A stretch of DNA of 64,000 nt from Bradyrhizobium barranii subsp. barranii (lineage in GTDB: Bacteria > Pseudomonadota > Alphaproteobacteria > Rhizobiales > Xanthobacteraceae). The position numbers and the translations under genes are program-made. Below, in pieces: positions 25,720 to 35,973 of this stretch (position 1 is its first letter; each line of letters begins with the position of its first letter). Below the pieces are notes generated by a model. It was given only the letters and a program-made list of their open reading frames with translations. It made no database searches and was not told where the DNA came from. The stretch covers positions 1,054,001 through 1,118,000 of the forward strand of contig NZ_CP086136.1 in the NCBI RefSeq assembly GCF_017565645.3, written 5' to 3'.

Positions 25720-28267
25720 CTACCTTGCGTTCTTGGCCCGCACCGGGGAGGAGCCGGGCTTCGTCTGTTCGATGGGATCCGGCTCCGGCGCCGGCGTCGC
25801 TGCGAGTTCTGCCTTGGCTTGCGCCGGGTCCTTCACCTCAGGCTCAAGCTTGAACGTCAGCCTGTTGATCGTGCCAGTGAACTTGAACGGAGGATCGTAG
25901 CGATACTCGATCATCGCGACGCCGGTGCGGGTGTCCTGGCCGACGTCGAAGGTTTCGTCCTCAGGGAACGTGACCGGGGTGCCGTGTTCTAGGGATTTCC
26001 GGTCCACTTCCTTGCCGTCCACGGAGAGAACGCCCGTTCCTCCCTTGCCGAGGCCCGGACCATCCGACTTGAAGTCGAAGACGATGGTGTGCTTGCCGGC
26101 GCTGAGCTCCGGCCCCGACCAGATCGTGCGCTTGAGATTGAGCAGATTGTAGAGAAACACGGGCTTGCCGGAACGAATGCCCGCGACGCCTTTGCTCAGG
26201 AACAGACCGTAGCCGCCGAAGCGCCCGCCCTCGGTGACGATCATGCCTTCCGCACCGCCCTGGGGAATCTCGACCTCGGCGGTGATGGTGTAAGACTTGT
26301 TCAGGATGCTCGGCGCTGCGCTGGCCGGCACGCCGGTCAGCTCGCCCGAATAGGTGAACTCCGTTCGTCCCGCCGTCAGGCTCGGGCGCGGCGAATTCCA
26401 GCGCGGGAGCGTCGTGTTGTCGAGTGGCAGCACGTTGTACTTCTTCGCTTCGGAATCGAAGAGGGCCTGCATCTCCTTGACCTTGTCGGGCATCTGGGCT
26501 GCAAGTTCGTTGAACTGGGTGGGGTCATCCTTGACGTTGTAGAGCTCCCACTTGTAGCCGTTGACGACATCCGGAGGCGGTGCGCTGCTCAGCTCCCACG
26601 GCAGCGTCAAGGGCGTGGTGGATGCCATCCACCCGTCGTGATAGATGCCGCGATTGCCGAGCATCTCGAAGTATTGCGTCGTGTGCTGCGTTGGGGCTTC
26701 GGCATTCGCCTTGTCCCAGGTGTATGCCATGCTGACCCCCTCGATGGGGCTCTGCTTGATGCCGTTGACCGTCTCTGGTTGCGAAATGCCGGTCGCTTCG
26801 AGGATGGTCGGGACGACGTCGATGACGTGATGGAATTGGCGGCGGATGCCGCCGACGTCGTTGATGTGGCTGGGCCAGGATATGGCCATGCCCTGGGCGG
26901 TGCCGCCGAAGTGCGACGGCACTTGCTTCACCCATTTGAACGGGGTGCTCATCGCCCATGCCCAGGGCGCGGCGAAGTGCGGGAAGGTCTTGTCCGAACC
27001 CCAGAACGGGTACCAGAGATACTGGGCCTTCACCGGCACCGGAACGCCGTTGAAGGTGGTGAATTCGTTCGGCGTGCCGTTCAGCATGCCTTCCGCGCTC
27101 GCGCCGTTGTCGCCGCTGATATAAATGATAAATGATCAGGGTGTTGTCGAGCTGGCCGAGGTCCTCGACGGCCTGGATGACCCGGCCGATTTCGTGGTCC
27201 GCGTAAGCGAGATAGGCGCCGTAGACGTCGGCCTGCTTGATGAAGAGCTTCTTCTCCACCACGCCGAGCGAATCCCACTGCGGCAGCTCTTTCGGCCACG
27301 GCGTCAGCTTGGCGTAGTCGGGCATGACGCCCAGACGCTTCTGGTTGGCGAAAATCGTCTCGCGCAGCTTGTTCCACCCGTCATCGAACAGGTGCATATC
27401 GCTGATCTTCTTGATCCACTCCGGCGTCGGATGATGGGGCGCATGGGTGGCGCCGGGCACGTAGTAGACAAAGAACGGCTTGTCGGGCGCAAGCTGCTTG
27501 AGCTGCTTCATGTACTGGATGGCGTCGTCGGCCATCGCCGTTTCCAGATTCCAATCGGGATTGCCTTGGAACGGATAGATGGCGGTCGTGTTGCGGAACA
27601 GATTCGGTTGCCACTGACTGGCATCGCCTCCGACGAAGCCATAGAAATATTCGAAGCCCATACCATTCGGCCATTGATTGAACGGTCCGGCTTGGCTCGA
27701 TTGGAACGAAGGCGTGTTGTGGTCCTTGCCGAACCACGAGGTTGCGTACCCGTTTTCCTTGAGGATCGTACCGATCGTGGCCTTCTCTATCGGGATGATT
27801 GAGTCGTAACCTGGGAATCCCGTTGATATTTCGCCGACCACCCCGTTACCAACCGAGTGATGGTTGCGTCCCGTGATGATCGCCGCCCGCGTTGGCGAGC
27901 AGAGCGCGGTTGAGTGGAAATTCGTATAGCGCAGCCCCCGCGCGGCGATACGGTCGAGAGCCGGTGTAGGAACCACCCCGCCAAATGTGCCGGGGGCACC
28001 GAAGCCGGCATCGTCAGTCATGATGAGCAGCACATTGGGTGCGCCCTTCGGCGGCACAACGCGCGGAGCCCACCACGCTGTCGACTCCGAGGCCTTCTCC
28101 TTGATCACCCCGCCGAAATTCGGCTCAGGTGGCGGAAGCTGTTGTCCGGTAATCGTGGTGGTCGCAGCTGGGGAGCCGGGGACGCCGGTAACCTGCTGAG
28201 CCGATGCCGAGGCGCAACCAAGAGCAAGAAGACCAGCGACCGAAATGATGCTGCGACTAATTTTCAT
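25720..28267 (-). pseudogene. Arylsulfatase, frameshifted by a 7-bp tandem duplication
   Basis: The first frame (from ATG 28267) encodes a signal peptide (IISVAGLLALGCASASA), the metal-binding block NVLLIMTDDAGFG and the formylglycine motif CSPTR (Cys123), then GRNHHSVGNG. It is correct up to LDNTLIIY, where ATAAATG is present twice (27121-27134) and throws the frame. The correct frame resumes at about 27120 and runs to 25720 with GMAISWPSHIND, SPIEGVSMAYTW and a C-terminal beta domain. Together about 840 residues match the intact arylsulfatase at 35974-38664. Loss of one repeat unit would restore the gene. Without it the product lacks the second half of the sulfatase fold. Confidence 0.9.
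27121..27134. repeat. 7-bp tandem duplication ATAAATG x2
   Basis: Two perfect copies of ATAAATG cause the arylsulfatase frameshift. The intact paralogue has no second copy at the equivalent position. Such a short direct repeat may be lost again by replication slippage. Confidence 0.85.
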
Positions 28268-28301
28268 GGCAGAATACTCCCGTTGAGAGCTGTGCCGTCA
28301 G

Positions 28302-28341
28302 AAGAGGGTCGTGCAATAAGAGAGGATCGTGCAATTCGAGC
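28302..28341. promoter_or_regulatory. Imperfect tandem repeat upstream of the arylsulfatase
   Basis: TCGTGCAAT occurs twice with an 18-bp period (AGAGGGTCGTGCAAT, then AGAGGATCGTGCAAT), 35-75 bp upstream of the minus-strand start. The near two-turn spacing suggests an operator, but no regulator is known. The rest of 28268-28701 holds no recognised gene. Confidence 0.35.
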
Positions 28342-28701
28342 GAGACTGCTCGCATTGACGGGGCCATGCTTTGATGCAGGTCAAGTGTCTTGGTTGGACA
28401 AGGTTGGAGCCCACGGCTGAGATGCAGCTGTTGGACGTCCGCTCGTCAAAGTGCAACTTGGTGGGTAGGGCAGTTTGGGCGCAGAGCGGACCACCTCGGC
28501 AGCCGCGGTCAAATTCCGCCGAGGTGCTTGGATCGCGACATGGTGGATCAGTCGTGCGTCCTGGCAGTGATTCAGAACTACGGGGAAAATCGTGATCCGA
28601 AGGTTGCAGACAAAGTGACGCAATTCATGGCACGATATGTTGCAGCATCTGGCGGGCCTTGCAGGTCAGCAAGGTTTGCGTCGAACTCGGAGCCGGCATT
28701 G

Positions 28702-29595
28702 ATGAGGTTTCGGACCGTTCTGAAGGCCGCACTCGGCGTCGTCCTGATTTGTCCGGCGGCGAGCTCGTTGGCCGCTGATACCGACGACGATAGCGATGGC
28801 GATAAAAAGCCGACCGTGCCGACGATGTACCTCGATCTCAGAACCTATTACGCGCAGATCCCGGCGGGATCCTTGGCGTTTGGCTTTGGTCATCCCTCCT
28901 TCTTCACCGCGTTGCCAACGCTTACCGGATCGAACAGCGCGGCATTATCGACCGGATTGCCGGCGGCAAAATCACTCAACGTCGATCTTCCATTTACGAT
29001 CGATGTCACCGATCGCGTCTCGCTCTACGCCGGTGTGTCCGGCAGTTCGACGCAATTTGCGGGCAGCGGATGGTCTTCATTTGACATCACAAGCTGGAAT
29101 ATCGGTTTCCAGGCCGACATCTAAAAGCAGAATGGCGGGACCTTCCCGACCGTGACGCTGCAATCCACGATCACCCAGTCGATTCCAAACAGCCCTCTGA
29201 CCGCGACGTCGTTCAGCAACATTCTCGAGTTCGATTATGCCCTGGACAAGGACGAGACTCGCGGTTTTCTCATGGGCGTCCAGCACACGCGCGTTGATGT
29301 AGACAACGCATCGGTGAGAATTAACCCGAATACGATCGGTTATGTCGGCGGCTACTATCAATGGCCGAATAACTGGAAGTTTACGGGGCGCATCGGAGTA
29401 CAGTCGTTCGGAGGCGCCCAGCTGCTAAACCTCGCGCCGATCCAGTCGTTCACCCAGCCCATCGTGCGGCTCGATCTGGACCGCATGGACGACAATGACA
29501 ACCGACTGTTTGGTTTGACCGCCGAGATCATGTGGCTGCCGAAACCAGCCTACCAGCTCACGCTTAGGACGCCGCTATACGCGGTACGAAACTAA
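28702..29595 (+). pseudogene. Exported outer-membrane-like protein with in-frame stop
   Basis: From ATG 28702 the frame has a signal peptide (LKAALGVVLICPAASSLAA), a low-complexity acidic stretch (DTDDDSDGDKK) and alternating beta-strand-like sequence. TAA at 29122-29124 stops it at codon 141. The same frame is open afterwards (TVTLQSTITQSIPNSPLTA, GYVGGYYQWPNNWKFTGRI) to 29595, giving 298 codons in total. Amphipathic strands and aromatic girdles suggest a beta-barrel. It is divergent from the arylsulfatase. The premature stop is seen directly; the barrel assignment is inferred. Confidence 0.6.
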
Positions 29596-29621
29596 TCGAG
29601 CTGCAGATCTATCGAAGCCGT

Positions 29622-32036
29622 CTACCGCTTGAGCTGCTTGATGAGATCTTCAATCTCGCGATTGCTGGGCATCAAGCGCGAGAGTCGCTCAGCATAACCC
29701 AAGGCGGACGCGGAATCTCCTTTTTCGCGGCTCAGGGCGAGTGCCGCAGAAAGGGTGTCATGATCGTTGGGATGTGCTTGCAAGCTGGTTCTTAAAACGG
29801 CAAGGGCATCGTCGCGACGGCCAGAGGAATTCAGCCCCACGGCATAGACGTAAGCATAGCGCGGTTGACTGGGGTCCAGCTCTGCTGCTTGACGCAATTC
29901 ATCGAGCGCCTCACTGGCGCGCCTTTCCCGCACGAGCACGAGGCCGAGTGCATGGTGAAGCGAGGCGCTCTGCCCAGAGTTGGACAGGGTCTCGCGAAGC
30001 ACGCGCTCGCCATCACTGTCGCGCCCAAGTTGCCGATAGAGATCGGAAAGATTGATGGCGGCAGGCGAGAACGATGGGTCAAGCCTGAGGGCTGCCCGAT
30101 ATTCGGCCTGGGCCTCAGCGGCGCTGGCCTGTCGTGCTAGAAAGTTACCGAGCGCAGTCCGGGCGTCCGGACGATCTGCATTCAATTTCTGCGCCGCCAC
30201 GAATTCGGCGGCGGCTTGCGTGAACTTGCTGCGATCGGCCGTCGGTTGGCGCGATGGCGGAACGGATGCAAGAAGCTCGGCGGCGCGGATGCGCGCGCCG
30301 CGCACCGGGTCCGTCAATTGGGGAGATGCAAGCGTCCAGAGCTGGTCGGCCGGAATTCCCTCCAGCGCATCGAGTGCGCCCAGCCTCACGAGCGGATCGG
30401 GATCGGAGAGCGCGCGACGGGTCAGGTCGGCATCGGGCGCGGGCATTTCGGCGAGCGCGCTGGCGCGGACAATTCCGGGTGCGTCGCTTGAGCCGACGAC
30501 GACTGCAAGGAGAGCTTGCGCATCGGGTGCATCGGTCCATGCCGCATGAAATGCCCCTGCATAAGTCTGAAAACCGTGCCGCTCCGGACCGAACCAGGTC
30601 TCGATCTGCTGTGCCGCCCATGCGGCGGGCTTGTCGCGGTGGCAGTCGTTGCAGGCATTCGGTGTGCCAAGCTGCACCGAGAGATCGGGGCGGGGGATGC
30701 GGAAGCCGTGATCGTGGCGGCGATCGACGACCATGTAGCGACGTTCCGGCATATGGCAGGAAGCGCAACCTGGCGGCGGCGACACATTGGCGTGCTGCCG
30801 GTGCGCGGCAGAGTCATACTTGGACGGCGCATGACATTGCGCACAGACGCCATCGCCGGGCGCCTTGAGCGCTGCGCTGTGCGGATCGTGGCAGTCGCTG
30901 CAGGTGACGCCCTTGGCGAACATCTTGCTTTGCTTGAAGGGGGCGTAGTTGTAGGTCTCCTCGTCGTCGCGCATCTGGCCGTCGGCACGGAAGTGTTGCC
31001 GGTCGAGCAGCGACACCCGATGGGTTTCCGACAGGGGCTTGCCCGGCACCCAGTCTTCGGAGAGCTGTCCGCGACGCGCATGGCAGCGCCCGCAGGTCTC
31101 GACTTCCTTGCGCAGGGTTGCTGCAGGTGCGCTGCGCTTCGGAGTTAAAGTCCCAGCTTCGGCCGACCAGGTGATGCCCGCGCGTTCGTCGAATCGGACA
31201 AGCAGCCCCTTATCCGGGCCGCGGGCGGCAGGCTTCTGGTGCGCCCATGCAATATGTCGCGAGCCTGCGCCATGACAAGCCTCACAGCCGACGCTGATCT
31301 CGGAGAAGCTGGTGGCGAAACGGTCCTTGGCGGCGTCGTAGTTCTTGTGCACGTCCGTCGAGTGGCACTCGGCGCACATGAAATTCCAGTTCTGGTTCAG
31401 CCTGGTCCAGTGCAGGGGATCGCTGCTGGTGACCGCGGCATCCGGATAAAGGTGAAACCAGCGCTGCCCACCCTGATCCTTGGGCCGCGTGTCCCAGGCG
31501 ACGGACAGAGCTTGGATGCGACCATCCGGAAATTCGATCAGATATTGCTGCAAAGGCTCGACGCCGAAGGTGTATTTGACTTCGAACGTCGCAAGCTTGC
31601 CGTCCGGACCGTCTGTCTCGACGAAAAATTTCCGGTCCTTTCGGAAGAAGCGCGAGCGCGTTCCGGCATATTCGAACGCGGCATCGTTGAAGTCGCCGTG
31701 GACAGACGCATCGGTCGCGTGATCCATGGCGTGGCGATGTTGCGAGCTTTGCCATAGCCCTGTCTCCGCCTGATGGCAGCCGCTGCACGCTTGGCTGCCA
31801 ACAAAGCTCAGCTCTGCTACGCTGGCCGGCTGAGACGAGGTATCCGACGTCTTGAACCAGGACAGCCCGCTTGCAAGCAGAAGAAACAGCGCACCCGACC
31901 CGATTGCCAACAGCGCAGCAGTCCGCCAGCGCAATGTTGGCGCGGAGCGTTGAACAGGGGGCGAACGGGCTTGTTCAGGCCGCGCCGTCGCGGGGGCCTT
32001 CTGACGCCTGTGGCTCTTGCGAGAACCCTTCGTCAC
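29622..32036 (-). CDS. Octaheme cytochrome c with TPR repeats
   Basis: 804 residues. A basic cytoplasmic tail is followed by one transmembrane helix (about 38-60; AALLAIGSGALFLLLASGL). The periplasmic domain has eight CxxCH heme sites: CSGCH, CAECH, CEACH, CGRCH, CSDCH, CAQCH, CASCH and CNDCH. The C-terminal half (about 600-800) is a TPR array (ARTALGNFLARQASAAEAQAEY and repeats). Proteins of this build (cytochrome c554-like plus TPR) are thought to handle electron transfer to or from periplasmic substrates. The neighbours encode exported DUF1254 proteins, sulfatases and a DUF2721 protein, which suggests a shared periplasmic pathway whose substrate I cannot determine. Confidence 0.85.
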   Translation of the reverse strand: MTKGSRKSHRRQKAPATARPEQARSPPVQRSAPTLRWRTAALLAIGSGALFLLLASGLSWFKTSDTSSQPASVAELSFVGSQACSGCHQAETGLWQSSQHRHAMDHATDASVHGDFNDAAFEYAGTRSRFFRKDRKFFVETDGPDGKLATFEVKYTFGVEPLQQYLIEFPDGRIQALSVAWDTRPKDQGGQRWFHLYPDAAVTSSDPLHWTRLNQNWNFMCAECHSTDVHKNYDAAKDRFATSFSEISVGCEACHGAGSRHIAWAHQKPAARGPDKGLLVRFDERAGITWSAEAGTLTPKRSAPAATLRKEVETCGRCHARRGQLSEDWVPGKPLSETHRVSLLDRQHFRADGQMRDDEETYNYAPFKQSKMFAKGVTCSDCHDPHSAALKAPGDGVCAQCHAPSKYDSAAHRQHANVSPPPGCASCHMPERRYMVVDRRHDHGFRIPRPDLSVQLGTPNACNDCHRDKPAAWAAQQIETWFGPERHGFQTYAGAFHAAWTDAPDAQALLAVVVGSSDAPGIVRASALAEMPAPDADLTRRALSDPDPLVRLGALDALEGIPADQLWTLASPQLTDPVRGARIRAAELLASVPPSRQPTADRSKFTQAAAEFVAAQKLNADRPDARTALGNFLARQASAAEAQAEYRAALRLDPSFSPAAINLSDLYRQLGRDSDGERVLRETLSNSGQSASLHHALGLVLVRERRASEALDELRQAAELDPSQPRYAYVYAVGLNSSGRRDDALAVLRTSLQAHPNDHDTLSAALALSREKGDSASALGYAERLSRLMPSNREIEDLIKQLKR

Positions 32037-32067
32037 GTCCGATCACCCCTCGCATGCCCTGGAAGAC

Positions 32068-32520
32068 TTACACGCGCAGATCGTTGTCGTGAAGGGCAAT
32101 TCGGGTCTCGCGGGCGAGGTCGACGAGCGAAGCGCAGAACGTCAGCAGCGCGGCCATGAACAGCAGGGCCACGCCATATTCGTGGGCGACATTGAACAGC
32201 GCACTGATGAAGGCAACGATGATGATGAGCGCGGTGAGGATCGCAGAGAGGATGGAGCAGAACAGCGACCTGTTCAGGAGCGAAGCCCGGTGTCGCAGCC
32301 GGGGAATATCCGCCTTGAGGTAGTTCTTTGAGGTATCATCATCAGTGATGCCGTGAAGGAATTGAGCCCGGTCGACGACCCGGTTGATGCGGGAAATAAG
32401 GACTGAGATGAAGGACGCGACGGCCCCCAGCAGAAAAGCCGGCGCCGCGACGTTGCCGATGATCCGGGCCAGTTGGTCGATCGAAGGCGTTACCGGCACC
32501 AGCTGGATCACGTTGTCCAT
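32068..32520 (-). CDS. DUF2721 membrane protein
   Basis: 150 residues from ATG 32520 (MDNVIQLVPVTPSIDQLARI). Three membrane segments are predicted: NVAAPAFLLGAVASFISVLI, LFCSILSAILTALIIIVAFI and GVALLFMAALLTFCASLVDL, with the conserved SRINRVVDRAQFL loop. This matches the DUF2721 family, of unknown function. It lies 31 bp upstream of the cytochrome and 34 bp downstream of a DUF1254 gene on the same strand, so an operon is likely. A longer frame upstream lacks a good start site. Confidence 0.85.
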   Translation of the reverse strand: MDNVIQLVPVTPSIDQLARIIGNVAAPAFLLGAVASFISVLISRINRVVDRAQFLHGITDDDTSKNYLKADIPRLRHRASLLNRSLFCSILSAILTALIIIVAFISALFNVAHEYGVALLFMAALLTFCASLVDLARETRIALHDNDLRV

Positions 32521-32554
32521 CTTTGCTCGATTCTCCTGGTGGCACGAATGAAAA

Positions 32555-33964
32555 CTAAACTGCTCGCTGCATCGGGGGCTGTTTCCACTTGCCTTCGAGC
32601 GCCTCAGCTTTCGGCCAGTAGAGACGCATAACAACGAAGAAGCCACCCTTGGGTGCGGGCAGCCAGTTGGGTTGCCTGTCTGCTGCCGGAGCCTCGTTCT
32701 GGATGTAGAAGGTCATTCCACCGTCCGCGTCGCGCTTGAACTGTGACAGCATCGGCGAATTGAGCAAATAGCGGTTAATCGGATTGGCCGTGAGCAGGCT
32801 CGACGGCAGTTCGTACATGGTAAGGGACCAGAAGGCATTTACCGGTGGCAACTGGCCCGGTGCAAAGCGCACGGTGTAACGGTTCGCCCCGTCGAATTTC
32901 TTGCCGTCCGCATCTACGAGATACATCGGATACATCGCTTCCTGCTTGGAGTTGCCGTAGATGCCAAACACGGCAGCGGCCATGCGGTAGAGATAATTGT
33001 TCTTCAAATATGCGCGGGTGCCGAAGGTGTCCCCGCTGGTCACTTCCCCAGCATCCATTCGTTTTTGCAGTTGGGCCAATGCCTGCCAGGCGTCGGCCAT
33101 ACCCTGTTCGACGGCGGTGTTCAGTTCGGGCGTGAGATCGCTCGCGTTGAAGTTCTTTCCAGCACCAACGCCAATCTTGGCGAACCGCGCCATCAGTTCC
33201 TTTTCGGAGGGGTTTGTGGGGCAGAACTGCAAGAGGAAGTTGACGATGTTGAAAAACTCAAGTGAGGTCTTTTCGGTCTCGGGCGTCAGCGCCTTGATGA
33301 AATCAATCGCCGGGGCGGCCTTCGGCGCTGGCGCGCCAAGGAAGGCCGAGAGCGTCTGCACCTTGTAGCCGGCTTGCACCTTCTTCACATTGTCGATGTC
33401 GCCGGGGTTGAAAAGTTGCGTGCGGTACGCGGCCAGCGCAAATTCGGTCTCGGCACGTATAACCTTCGTCACACCTTTCGGGGTTGAGCCATTCCAATGA
33501 GGTCCGGCGATGAGGAAACTGCCGCCATTGTTGCCGGTGCTACGACTACCGATGTAGTCGAAGTTGAACGTATAGGCGTCAATTAGCTGAATGCTGAAGT
33601 AGCGTTCCTTTTCAATCGCAGGAACGGTGAGCACGATGGGCTCCGTACGCAAATCCATGCCGAGGAATGAGTAGGGTGTGTCCGAGTTGGGCGTTTGGAC
33701 TGCCTTGTCTTCCGGGGTGAAGACGCGCGAGAAGTTGCGAAGCTGGTTCCATGGCGCCTTAAATTCGGGGCCATTCGCATCGATGAAATAGGCATATTGA
33801 ATGCGGTAGCTATCCACCATTGGGAAGCCGTAGATATAGGCTTCCTTGGCAATTGCGCGGGCTTCGGTGGGACTGGCGGCGGTTTGCGCGCCCGCAAGCG
33901 CGGGACGGAACGACGGGAGCAAAGCTATCCCGCAGGCAAAAGCTCTCCGTGTTATGGATTTCAT
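32555..33964 (-). CDS. DUF1254/DUF1214 exported protein (second)
   Basis: 469 residues with a signal peptide (RRAFACGIALLPSFRPALAG). DUF1254 region: EAYIYGFPMVDSYRIQYAYF, FSRVFTPEDKAVQTPNSDTP. DUF1214 region: LVDADGKKFDGANRYTVRF and NPINRYLLNSPML. It belongs to a different branch from the other two DUF1254 proteins in the window (24177, 34343), which are close relatives. It heads a likely operon with DUF2721 and the octaheme cytochrome. The ribosome binding site AGGAGAATTG precedes the ATG. Confidence 0.9.
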   Translation of the reverse strand: MKSITRRAFACGIALLPSFRPALAGAQTAASPTEARAIAKEAYIYGFPMVDSYRIQYAYFIDANGPEFKAPWNQLRNFSRVFTPEDKAVQTPNSDTPYSFLGMDLRTEPIVLTVPAIEKERYFSIQLIDAYTFNFDYIGSRSTGNNGGSFLIAGPHWNGSTPKGVTKVIRAETEFALAAYRTQLFNPGDIDNVKKVQAGYKVQTLSAFLGAPAPKAAPAIDFIKALTPETEKTSLEFFNIVNFLLQFCPTNPSEKELMARFAKIGVGAGKNFNASDLTPELNTAVEQGMADAWQALAQLQKRMDAGEVTSGDTFGTRAYLKNNYLYRMAAAVFGIYGNSKQEAMYPMYLVDADGKKFDGANRYTVRFAPGQLPPVNAFWSLTMYELPSSLLTANPINRYLLNSPMLSQFKRDADGGMTFYIQNEAPAADRQPNWLPAPKGGFFVVMRLYWPKAEALEGKWKQPPMQRAV

Positions 33965-34042
33965 TGTCGCAATTCTCCTGTCAGAAAAGCCAGGACGGCC
34001 GCAGCGTGGACGGCCGGGATGACCCCGATCGGTCGCGCTCTG

Positions 34043-34261
34043 TCAGCGGCAGACGCGCACCCCGTTTACAATCGCGCAGGCCGGGCGCACCACGGGTGCG
34101 ACGACTGGCGCCGAGACGGCCGGACGGGGAGCGACAACCGCGCCATTGGGACCGGCGCATCCCGCACGAACCACACCGCGAGCGCAGACGACAGCATTAG
34201 CCTCTCTCGCAACACCGAGCGTGGCCAGGATCAGCAACAGGGCAGCGCATATCTTGGTCAT
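34043..34261 (-). CDS. Small exported Cys-containing protein
   Basis: 72 residues from ATG 34261. The signal peptide (KICAALLLILATLGVAREANA) is followed by VVCARGVVRAGCAGPNGAVV, a Pro/Val-rich linker and a C-terminal CAIVNGVRVCR. The four Cys probably form two disulfides. Proteins with the same ARGVxRAGC...NGVRVCR pattern are common in Bradyrhizobium and close relatives; their function is unknown. It lies between two DUF1254 genes. Confidence 0.75.
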   Translation of the reverse strand: MTKICAALLLILATLGVAREANAVVCARGVVRAGCAGPNGAVVAPRPAVSAPVVAPVVRPACAIVNGVRVCR

Positions 34262-34342
34262 GTTCCATAGCTCCATTTCAGTCGCGGTTTCAATTCCGGG
34301 CTGGCCAGGACAAGTCCTTGCCTGCCTTAGGCTCCACGTCGT

Positions 34343-35821
34343 TCAGCTGCTCCGGACGCGCCGAATAGGCGGGATCTTGAACGTGCCGTCCTTGAGGGCC
34401 GTCTTGGGCTGATAGACCCTGACACTGAGATTGAAGGGCAGGCTCGGCGGACACGGCAGCCAGTTCGTTTCCTTGTCGGCGCCTGGTGATTGCGCCTGGA
34501 TGTAGATATCCAGCGAGCCGTCCGGATTGTATGTGATCGGCATCGCCGAAGTTATGCCGTAGCGGTTGATCGCGTTTCGAACGTAGAAATTCTCGCGATA
34601 GGGCGAGATCGACCAAACCCCGCTTTCGGAAGGGAATATCTCGTCCTTCTCCAGATGGAGAACGTATTTCGCCGCACCGTCCAGCACGTTGCCGTCGCCA
34701 TCGACAAAGGCGGTTGGATAGACCGCATCATCCGACGTCAGCGCCCCCAATCCAAACCAGGCGATGAACGCGCGCGTGGTGTAGTCGGTACCGAAGCGAC
34801 CGATATTCAGCGCGCCCTGCCAGCCGTTCACGGTCGGCGCAGTGTAGGGGCCTGTTTCCAGCTTGTACCAGACCTCGGCCGGCGCCCGGTTGATCCCTCG
34901 CAGAATGGCCGGATCGAGCTTGGACGGATCGAAGTCCTTGCCGACCTCGATCCCGATCCGCTTCAGCTTGTCGACGGTCTTGGTGTCGTCGGGGTAGGGC
35001 GGATTGTCCTTCAACGCAGCGGCGAGGCGCTTGAAGAACATCTCGCCGGTCATGAGCCGCACCTGATCGTACGGCGTCGCGGTTGTATCGGCACTGGTGT
35101 CGATCGGCACATCCGACGGCGGCGTGTAGGGCTTGCCCCAGGCGCTGAGCGGCGTCAGCTGCAATTGATCCTGCAGCTTGTTGATCGCAGCAAACTCCGT
35201 GGGGCTATGGCACGCGATCTGGACCAGCACCGAGGCGTAGCGGGTTGTCGAACGGAACGTCTGCTTGATGCCGTTGGGCGCAACACCATTCCATTTCGGG
35301 CCGACGATGAGGAAGTCTCCGGCGCCGGTCCCCGTGGTCCGGCTGCCCGCCGAGGCGAAATCGTCGGTCCACATGTTGAGCGCCTGCATGACGACGTAGC
35401 GCCCCTGGGTATCAGGCTGCGAGTAGACGAAAGGCTCCTTGTCCAGGTCGATGAACGAAAACGCCCAGAGAGAATTGACGCTGATACGGACGCAGTCCTT
35501 GAAATCCGGATCGACATAGGTCCGCATCCTGCCGAACTGGTTGATGGGCGCTTTGTACTGCTCGGACTTCGAGGTGGCCGTCATCACCGCTCGCGTTGCA
35601 TCCATCATGACCAGCGGAAAGCCATAGACATAGCATTCCAATGCAAGAACATACGCCAGCTCTTCCTCGGCATCGCCCTTCAGCTCGCCTAGCCCGCGCA
35701 GAAGGGGGCCGGCAGCCTCGCTCGTTGCTGGCGACAATGCCGCGCCCAGCCCGGCACCGAGCGCGCTTGCGATCAAATCGCGGCGATGAAGCGAAATCGA
35801 TCCCTGTTCGGTAGAAAGCAT
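34343..35821 (-). CDS. DUF1254/DUF1214 exported protein (third)
   Basis: 492 residues from ATG 35821, preceded by GGAGGTCAG. The N-terminal signal has a twin-arginine-like HRRDLIASALGAGLGAAL. DUF1254: CYVYGFPLVMMDATRAVM, GRMRTYVDPDFKDCV. DUF1214: VDGDGNVLDGAAKYVLHLEK, NFYVRNAINRYGI. It is a close paralogue of 24177-25679 and has the same arrangement, directly downstream of an arylsulfatase on the same strand. The two gene pairs therefore look like a duplicated module. Confidence 0.9.
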   Translation of the reverse strand: MLSTEQGSISLHRRDLIASALGAGLGAALSPATSEAAGPLLRGLGELKGDAEEELAYVLALECYVYGFPLVMMDATRAVMTATSKSEQYKAPINQFGRMRTYVDPDFKDCVRISVNSLWAFSFIDLDKEPFVYSQPDTQGRYVVMQALNMWTDDFASAGSRTTGTGAGDFLIVGPKWNGVAPNGIKQTFRSTTRYASVLVQIACHSPTEFAAINKLQDQLQLTPLSAWGKPYTPPSDVPIDTSADTTATPYDQVRLMTGEMFFKRLAAALKDNPPYPDDTKTVDKLKRIGIEVGKDFDPSKLDPAILRGINRAPAEVWYKLETGPYTAPTVNGWQGALNIGRFGTDYTTRAFIAWFGLGALTSDDAVYPTAFVDGDGNVLDGAAKYVLHLEKDEIFPSESGVWSISPYRENFYVRNAINRYGITSAMPITYNPDGSLDIYIQAQSPGADKETNWLPCPPSLPFNLSVRVYQPKTALKDGTFKIPPIRRVRSS

Positions 35822-35973
35822 AACTGACCTCCACATCGTTGAGACCGCGCGCGGGCGGGTGATGAAAGCCGAAGCGGCGGAAGTTCTGAAAGACTCAGTT
35901 GGTGCCAGTATCGTGGGACGCGATCAGGTGCGGGGAGTTGCTTGACTCCCCGCGCCGTCTTACAGCCGCGGCC

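Noticed and set aside
26089..27135. A 348-codon frame antisense to the frameshifted arylsulfatase
   Set aside because: Same reason; composition (Arg, Gly, Asp rich) is that of a shadow frame.
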